This document shows positions 5,881-9,297 of a DNA stretch of 9,297 nt, piece after piece. The position numbers and the translations under genes were made by a program. Where the stretch lies: NCBI GenBank assembly GCA_016783285.1, contig JADHWW010000077.1, positions 1 to 9,297 on the forward strand, read 5' to 3'. The DNA comes from Anaerolineae bacterium (GTDB lineage Bacteria > Chloroflexota > Anaerolineae > B4-G1). Position 1 is the stretch's first letter. The number at the start of each line of letters is the position of its first letter. The notes below the pieces were generated by a model that was given only the letters and a program-made list of their open reading frames with translations, was not told where the DNA came from and did not search any database.

Positions 5881-8292
5881 CGTCTCTTCTCCTTTCGCCA
5901 GCTTTCGAAGGTCGGGTAAGATTTGCCTGGCGATCTCGCTACCGCGCCAGGCACGCACCTTGCCGTCCGGCCGTCCCTGAGCCGCTTTGTGCTCCACCAG
6001 CCGGTCGGCCTCAAAGAACAGCCTCAAGCGACCGTCCGCCATAGCGCGCACCAGGCTGAGCTGCGGGTTCTCCTCCCGTTTGGGGTTGTAGAGCGCCCGC
6101 CGCAGCCGGTGCAGCGCCAGCACATCGTCCCACAACCGGTCCAGCGCCGTCCGGTCAAACTCATCCTGCGGCAGCAACCCTTCAAAGCCCAGCGGCGCGT
6201 TGTCCACGAACAGGTCGGCAAAGTCATCCTTCCCCAATATCGGCACGGGCGAGTCGGTCAGCACCGCCTTGCAGCCAAAGTAGCGCTGGATCAGGAGCGC
6301 GTTCTGCAAGCCGAACAGGAACTGCTCGCTGTCGTTACCGCCGGGGCAGTTGAGGGGAAAGATGAGCAGGTTGCCGATGGTCTCGGCGTGTCGGGGCAGC
6401 ACGATACCGTTCTGGTACGGCTTGCCGTCCGCCCTCCGCACCGCCACCGGCAACTCTACCCGGTTGTCGGCCAGGAACGACCGGAAGGCGTCAGCGCTGC
6501 GGGGGAAAACCACCGTCGTATCCTGGGCCAGCAACTCGCGCACCTCATCGCGCAGCGACCGGAGGAACACATCGGTGTAGAAACTGTACGGATAGAGGTG
6601 CAGGTACATCGTCTTGATGCCCTTGAGCACCTGGTGGGTGAGTTTCTCCAGCGTGAATTGCAGACGGCAGACGTCGCACACGTTCTTTTTGGGCTCCTGG
6701 CTCCAGCCGCCGGGCAGCCGGTTGGAGAAACTCTGCACCGTCACGTTGGCCGGGGCCACCGGTGCCATCCACTTTTGGGTGGGAAACTCGGAGCCGCAGT
6801 AGCAGCACTGGCGGTGATTGTTCCGCACGTAGGCTTCCAGAGCTGCGCCAAAATCCACCTCCCGCTCGCCGCCAAAGCTGAACGTGACGGTGCGAGCCAC
6901 ATAGTCGGCCAGCACGGCATAGTCGCCCAGGCCCTCCTCTCCTGTATCTGGCATCAACTGCGCTCCGTCTTCCAGGCTGCGTTCGTACAGCAGGTCAATC
7001 GCCAGCCCCAGGTCGCCGGCCACGGCGTAGGCCCGCTGGTAGCGCGGATCGAGCAGGTCGTAGAGTACCGTCTGCTCCGGCGTCAGTTCCAGCCAGGCGT
7101 AGAGATACTGCCACGGGTCACCGACCTGTTTGGCGAAATGGTCGCCGAGAAAGATATAGTACGAGCGCAGCAGTTCGCCGGCCCCCATTCCGGCTTGGGA
7201 CGCCGGGTAGAGCACGGTCCGGTCGAGCAAGTGCTGGATGAGTGAGTTTTGAGCCGCGTACTTTTCGTCGGCGTACTTGGCGCTCAAGTCGGCCCGGGCC
7301 TTGGCCTCCATGTCTTCGATCCTAAAGCGCTTGCCGGTCACCTTGGCCGCCACGTGATTGTAGACGATGGCAAAGATATCCTCGAAGGAGACGCCAAGCT
7401 CCAGGCACTGCTTGTTTACTTTGATTCCCTGGTTGCCAGAGCGGATGAACTTGGCAAACTCACCCCGTGACATACCGGCCGCCGCACCGGCCACTGCCTT
7501 ACCGATAGCGTCCAGATCGTCGGATGACAACACCGGCAGGCGGCCTTGCTCGGCCAGGTAGGCCACCCCGTCGGGGTAGAAGAGCAGCGGCACCAATCCC
7601 CACCGGCGCTCCAGGTGTGCGCCGACCCGGTTGTGGATCAGGTTGGTCAGCAGGCCGCGCTGTTCGGTCACCTGGTGGGTGACAAAGGTATACTGGGCGT
7701 CGCCGATCTCGTTGAGCTTGAGCAAGAACCCGGTCTTGTGGGTGCGCTCCTCCAGCGTGGTCGAGAGCTCCAGCACGTCGAGCGCCTGCATCAGCGGGCC
7801 GAGCACCCGTTGCACACGGTCGCGGTCGAGGCGATAGAGGTCGAGGGCCGGGATCAGCCCTTCGGCGGCGGTGGAGTAGTGGCCGGAATGGTAGCGCACC
7901 AGCCAGGTGATGTCCTCCAGGTAATCTCGCCAAGTGGGGAAGAAGGCCGGTACACCGATACGTTTCAGTTCAGACTGCACCGTCTCCTTGACTGCCAGCG
8001 CATTGAACGACTTGCCGGCACTCTCCACCAACTTGTTGATGTCGTGCACCGAGTAGGCGCTGTAGAGCACGCGCGCTTCGGTGTCGCTCAACCCCAGCAA
8101 CGGGCGCAACCGCTCGGCGGTGAAGACCCCGTTGAGAAAATGGACGTAGACCGGTTCGCCAGCCTTCTTGCCCCACTGGAAGATGGTCTTGTAAGCGCTG
8201 AGCCCACCGTTTGCCACGTACCGTATGTAGGCCCCGATGACCGAGTCAGGGTCATCATAGCCCAAAGCGAACAGTATGTCGTATTCAGCCAA
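5494..8292 (-). CDS. csc3: Cas10d (Csc3), large subunit with HD nuclease domain
   Basis: This 932-residue protein is the large subunit of the I-D effector and, in characterised systems, supplies the nuclease that degrades target DNA. An N-terminal HD domain is visible: H51 (HFLNG), H83-D84 (YSVHDINKL), and H135/H138 (RYHSGHYS). VPLLFYPDGVAYL (234-246) is characteristic of the family. A zinc ribbon follows, with C496-x2-C499 (CCYCG) and C539-x2-C542 (CDVC), then SFSNRLPGGW between the pairs. The palm region around residues 650-720 shows no GGDD motif, as is usual for Cas10d, so cyclic oligoadenylate synthesis is not expected. The C-terminal 128 residues are helical and match the small-subunit region. 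The start is TTG 8292: AGGAGG lies 6 nt upstream and no ATG or GTG sits better. It is the first gene of the operon. Confidence 0.96.
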   Translation of the reverse strand: MAEYDILFALGYDDPDSVIGAYIRYVANGGLSAYKTIFQWGKKAGEPVYVHFLNGVFTAERLRPLLGLSDTEARVLYSAYSVHDINKLVESAGKSFNALAVKETVQSELKRIGVPAFFPTWRDYLEDITWLVRYHSGHYSTAAEGLIPALDLYRLDRDRVQRVLGPLMQALDVLELSTTLEERTHKTGFLLKLNEIGDAQYTFVTHQVTEQRGLLTNLIHNRVGAHLERRWGLVPLLFYPDGVAYLAEQGRLPVLSSDDLDAIGKAVAGAAAGMSRGEFAKFIRSGNQGIKVNKQCLELGVSFEDIFAIVYNHVAAKVTGKRFRIEDMEAKARADLSAKYADEKYAAQNSLIQHLLDRTVLYPASQAGMGAGELLRSYYIFLGDHFAKQVGDPWQYLYAWLELTPEQTVLYDLLDPRYQRAYAVAGDLGLAIDLLYERSLEDGAQLMPDTGEEGLGDYAVLADYVARTVTFSFGGEREVDFGAALEAYVRNNHRQCCYCGSEFPTQKWMAPVAPANVTVQSFSNRLPGGWSQEPKKNVCDVCRLQFTLEKLTHQVLKGIKTMYLHLYPYSFYTDVFLRSLRDEVRELLAQDTTVVFPRSADAFRSFLADNRVELPVAVRRADGKPYQNGIVLPRHAETIGNLLIFPLNCPGGNDSEQFLFGLQNALLIQRYFGCKAVLTDSPVPILGKDDFADLFVDNAPLGFEGLLPQDEFDRTALDRLWDDVLALHRLRRALYNPKREENPQLSLVRAMADGRLRLFFEADRLVEHKAAQGRPDGKVRAWRGSEIARQILPDLRKLAKGEETMEQLERLARMAWAGRIIGRSLERNALLKPLDMLLEGLEKKPEAFGLDTLRAQLTEDIFRHLEAIASEEYKPGRTKREKVKAYVDAFFDGLLGQAYRGNVTKLLADSKPLRSAYLFYIREQIPTKKKGA
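5889..5895 (-). promoter_or_regulatory. Internal ribosome-binding site for Cas11d
   Basis: AAAGGAG on the minus strand, 8 nt before ATG 5880, in the middle of the cas10d frame, where it encodes K-G-E. It is unusual in being a near-consensus Shine-Dalgarno sequence inside a gene, correctly spaced to an in-frame ATG at the domain boundary. Confidence 0.75.
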
Positions 8293-8519
8293 TGGTCACC
8301 TCCTCGTCTCATGCAACTTCATTAAACTCCACACCTCCATTCTCCTGCATCCACGGGAGCTACCTGCCCTCGGCGTAGATCGCCGCCATCTTTCTCACCA
8401 CTATCCACATCTGCCGCTGTGTTCCGACCCGCCCTTGACCACGGTCGCCTATGCCGCCTTTGGACTTGACAGTCCGGCGAGAGCAAACTGACCACCAAAT
8501 CTTACTGTCCTTCATCCCT
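8293..8519 (-). other. Leader region of the cas operon
   Basis: This stretch separates the probable promoter from cas10d. If the promoter call is right, it is a 5' leader of more than 200 nt. It holds two short inverted repeats: 8463-8476 (GGACT-TGAC-AGTCC), and one within the plus-strand sequence GACCACGGTC near 8439-8448. Either could bind a regulator such as the adjacent WYL protein. It also contains short frames: 51 codons from ATG 8515 to TAG 8360, and a very short one from ATG 8322 (MKLHETRR) whose TGA lies in the cas10d Shine-Dalgarno sequence. None resembles a known protein. I see no riboswitch or tRNA. Confidence 0.5.
8296..8304 (-). promoter_or_regulatory. Strong Shine-Dalgarno sequence deciding the TTG start of cas10d
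   Basis: AGGAGGTGA on the minus strand, nearly full complementarity to the 16S rRNA tail, with its AGGAGG core 6 nt before TTG 8292. A near-consensus site paired with a weak TTG start codon explains why this start is preferred. Confidence 0.85.
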
Positions 8520-8528
8520 AGTATAGCA
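8520..8528 (-). promoter_or_regulatory. Probable extended -10 promoter of the cas operon
   Basis: The minus strand reads TGCTATACT, an extended -10 element (TGn plus TATACT, one base from TATAAT). It lies between the WYL gene stop and cas10d, pointing toward cas10d. No good -35 hexamer is present: TTGAGG at 8545-8540 has only a 14-bp spacer, and the 17-bp position reads TCTTTG. Extended -10 promoters often do without a -35. Transcription would begin near 8513. Confidence 0.5.
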
Positions 8529-8532
8529 TACC

Positions 8533-8554
8533 CCCACACCCTCAAAGAGGGGGG
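8533..8554 (-). terminator. Possible hairpin terminator after the WYL gene
   Basis: Just after the WYL stop, CCCTC (8539-8543) pairs with GAGGG (8547-8551) around an AAA loop. Three more G-C pairs (8533-8535 with 8552-8554) extend it across a 3-nt bulge. There is no following T-tract on the minus strand, so intrinsic termination would be weak. The hairpin overlaps the -35 region of the putative cas promoter and could instead be part of an operator. Confidence 0.3.
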
Positions 8555-8559
8555 CTGAC

Positions 8560-9297
8560 CTACGAGTTTTCCCCAATCTCATACAATTCCATCATCCCCC
8601 GCACCTCGTCTCGTATCAGCCGTACCACCTCGGGCGGTTCCAGCACCCGGCAGTGCTGGCCGTAGTGCAACAGTCGCTTGGCGGCAGCAAAGGGGTCGGT
8701 TATGGATGCTGTCACCTCGGCCCAGCCGTCGTCGCGACGCACCACGGTCATCTCCTCGAAATGCTGGCTGACGTCGCCGCGGGCGATGCGCGGGGCCAAC
8801 TCGTAGCGCAGACGGTAGCGTCGAGCGCGCCGTGGACCAGGCGGGAGCTTGCTCGGCAGCACCCCGATGCTCTCAGACTGCATGTAGGCCAGGCGATAGG
8901 AAAAGTGTCCGGCGTGGTCCTTCTCGCCCAGCGGCCCTTTCCAACGGAGACAGTAGCCCTCCAGGTAGTAGTGGCCCTGGCGGAAGACGAAGTCGTATGG
9001 TTCCACCGTATGCTGCCGGGGCACAGGCGGATCGTGGCGGGGTGAAAGATAGTCGAATTCCAACAGTTGCCGTTGCCGCACGGCCCTTTGCACCGCTCCC
9101 AGCACCCTGGGATCTATGTCTCCTTCGTCCAGCTCCCGCAACTCCAGGTTGAGGATGGTGCGCTGCCGCTGCACCGCTTGCAGTTGCTCTTGTGGCAAGT
9201 AGCTGAGCAGCGTGTCCAACAGCGAGCGCACCTGATTCGCTGCCGGGGCATCGGGCTGAAATGTGTTGTAGAGAAAGGCCAGAGTGCTCAGGCCATC
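8560..9297 (-). CDS. WYL-domain transcriptional regulator (N-terminus outside window)
   Basis: The frame is open to the right edge, giving 245 residues without the expected N-terminal helix-turn-helix. The WYL domain spans roughly residues 68-150: LLEFDYLSPR (78-87), HTVEPYDFVFRQGHYYLEGYC (96-116, with YYL in the place of W-Y-L), and the arginine strand FSYRLAYMQSI-like at 132-143. A WCX-type C-terminal extension follows, YELAPRIARGDVSQHF and then DPFAAAKRLLHYGQHCRVLEPPEVV (201-225). WYL domains bind nucleic acid or nucleotide ligands and control DNA-binding domains. WYL proteins are frequent neighbours of CRISPR and other defence loci, and in Synechocystis one (sll7009) acts as a negative regulator of a subtype I-D system. 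It is co-directional and lies 267 bp upstream of cas10d, so regulation of the cas promoter is a reasonable inference. A GTG at 9231 falls mid-domain and is not the start. Confidence 0.88.
   Translation of the reverse strand, partial: DGLSTLAFLYNTFQPDAPAANQVRSLLDTLLSYLPQEQLQAVQRQRTILNLELRELDEGDIDPRVLGAVQRAVRQRQLLEFDYLSPRHDPPVPRQHTVEPYDFVFRQGHYYLEGYCLRWKGPLGEKDHAGHFSYRLAYMQSESIGVLPSKLPPGPRRARRYRLRYELAPRIARGDVSQHFEEMTVVRRDDGWAEVTASITDPFAAAKRLLHYGQHCRVLEPPEVVRLIRDEVRGMMELYEIGENS

Noticed and set aside
5923..7245. 440-codon open frame on the plus strand opposite cas10d
   Set aside because: It lies wholly antisense to a clearly recognised Cas10d, has no known motifs, and its long openness is explained by GC-rich codon bias of the real gene.
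8560..9231. WYL protein starting at GTG 9231
   Set aside because: The frame stays open to the window edge with sequence that continues the protein (DGLSTLAFLYN...). A start at 9231 would remove the DNA-binding domain expected of the family.

Overview
The window carries the effector part of a subtype I-D CRISPR-Cas locus, with every gene on the minus strand. In transcription order (high to low coordinates) it holds: the 3' part of a WYL-domain regulator (8560-9297, cut by the window edge); a roughly 270-bp leader with a probable promoter; cas10d/csc3 (5494-8292); csc2/cas7d (4452-5492); csc1/cas5d (3674-4450); an HD-less Cas3 helicase (1362-3677); cas6 (311-1183); and the first 45 codons of cas4 (1-137), which runs off the left edge. 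No CRISPR array, cas1 or cas2 is inside the window. The adaptation genes would be expected beyond position 1, after cas4.

The genes form a tight operon. cas10d ends 1 nt before csc2, csc2 ends 1 nt before csc1, and csc1 overlaps the GTG start of cas3 by 4 nt. As known for subtype I-D, the HD nuclease sits at the N-terminus of Cas10d and not on Cas3. Both halves of that split are visible here. A strong internal ribosome-binding site with an in-frame ATG inside cas10d (5880) predicts a separately translated 128-residue small subunit, Cas11d. Cas6 would process crRNA; Csc1, Csc2, Cas10d and Cas11d would form the Cascade-like complex; and Cas3 would unwind target DNA.

Two parts are not explained by ordinary annotation. 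The 178-nt gap between cas3 and cas6 holds a 37-codon frame whose end resembles the C-terminus of Cas3 and overlaps an upstream cas6 ATG as ATGA. It looks like the relic of an earlier cas3 3' end. The gap between cas6 and cas4 is filled by a heptamer tandem repeat array (AGTCCRY, 42-bp higher-order period), with degenerate inverted copies that supply the last codons and the stop codon of cas6. The array abuts the cas4 start, which has no visible Shine-Dalgarno sequence.

The organism is a GC-rich bacterium (about 60% by eye). A subtype I-D operon with a WYL regulator, plus intergenic heptamer repeats, would fit Chloroflexota or possibly Cyanobacteria. This is an inference; nothing in the window fixes the taxon.
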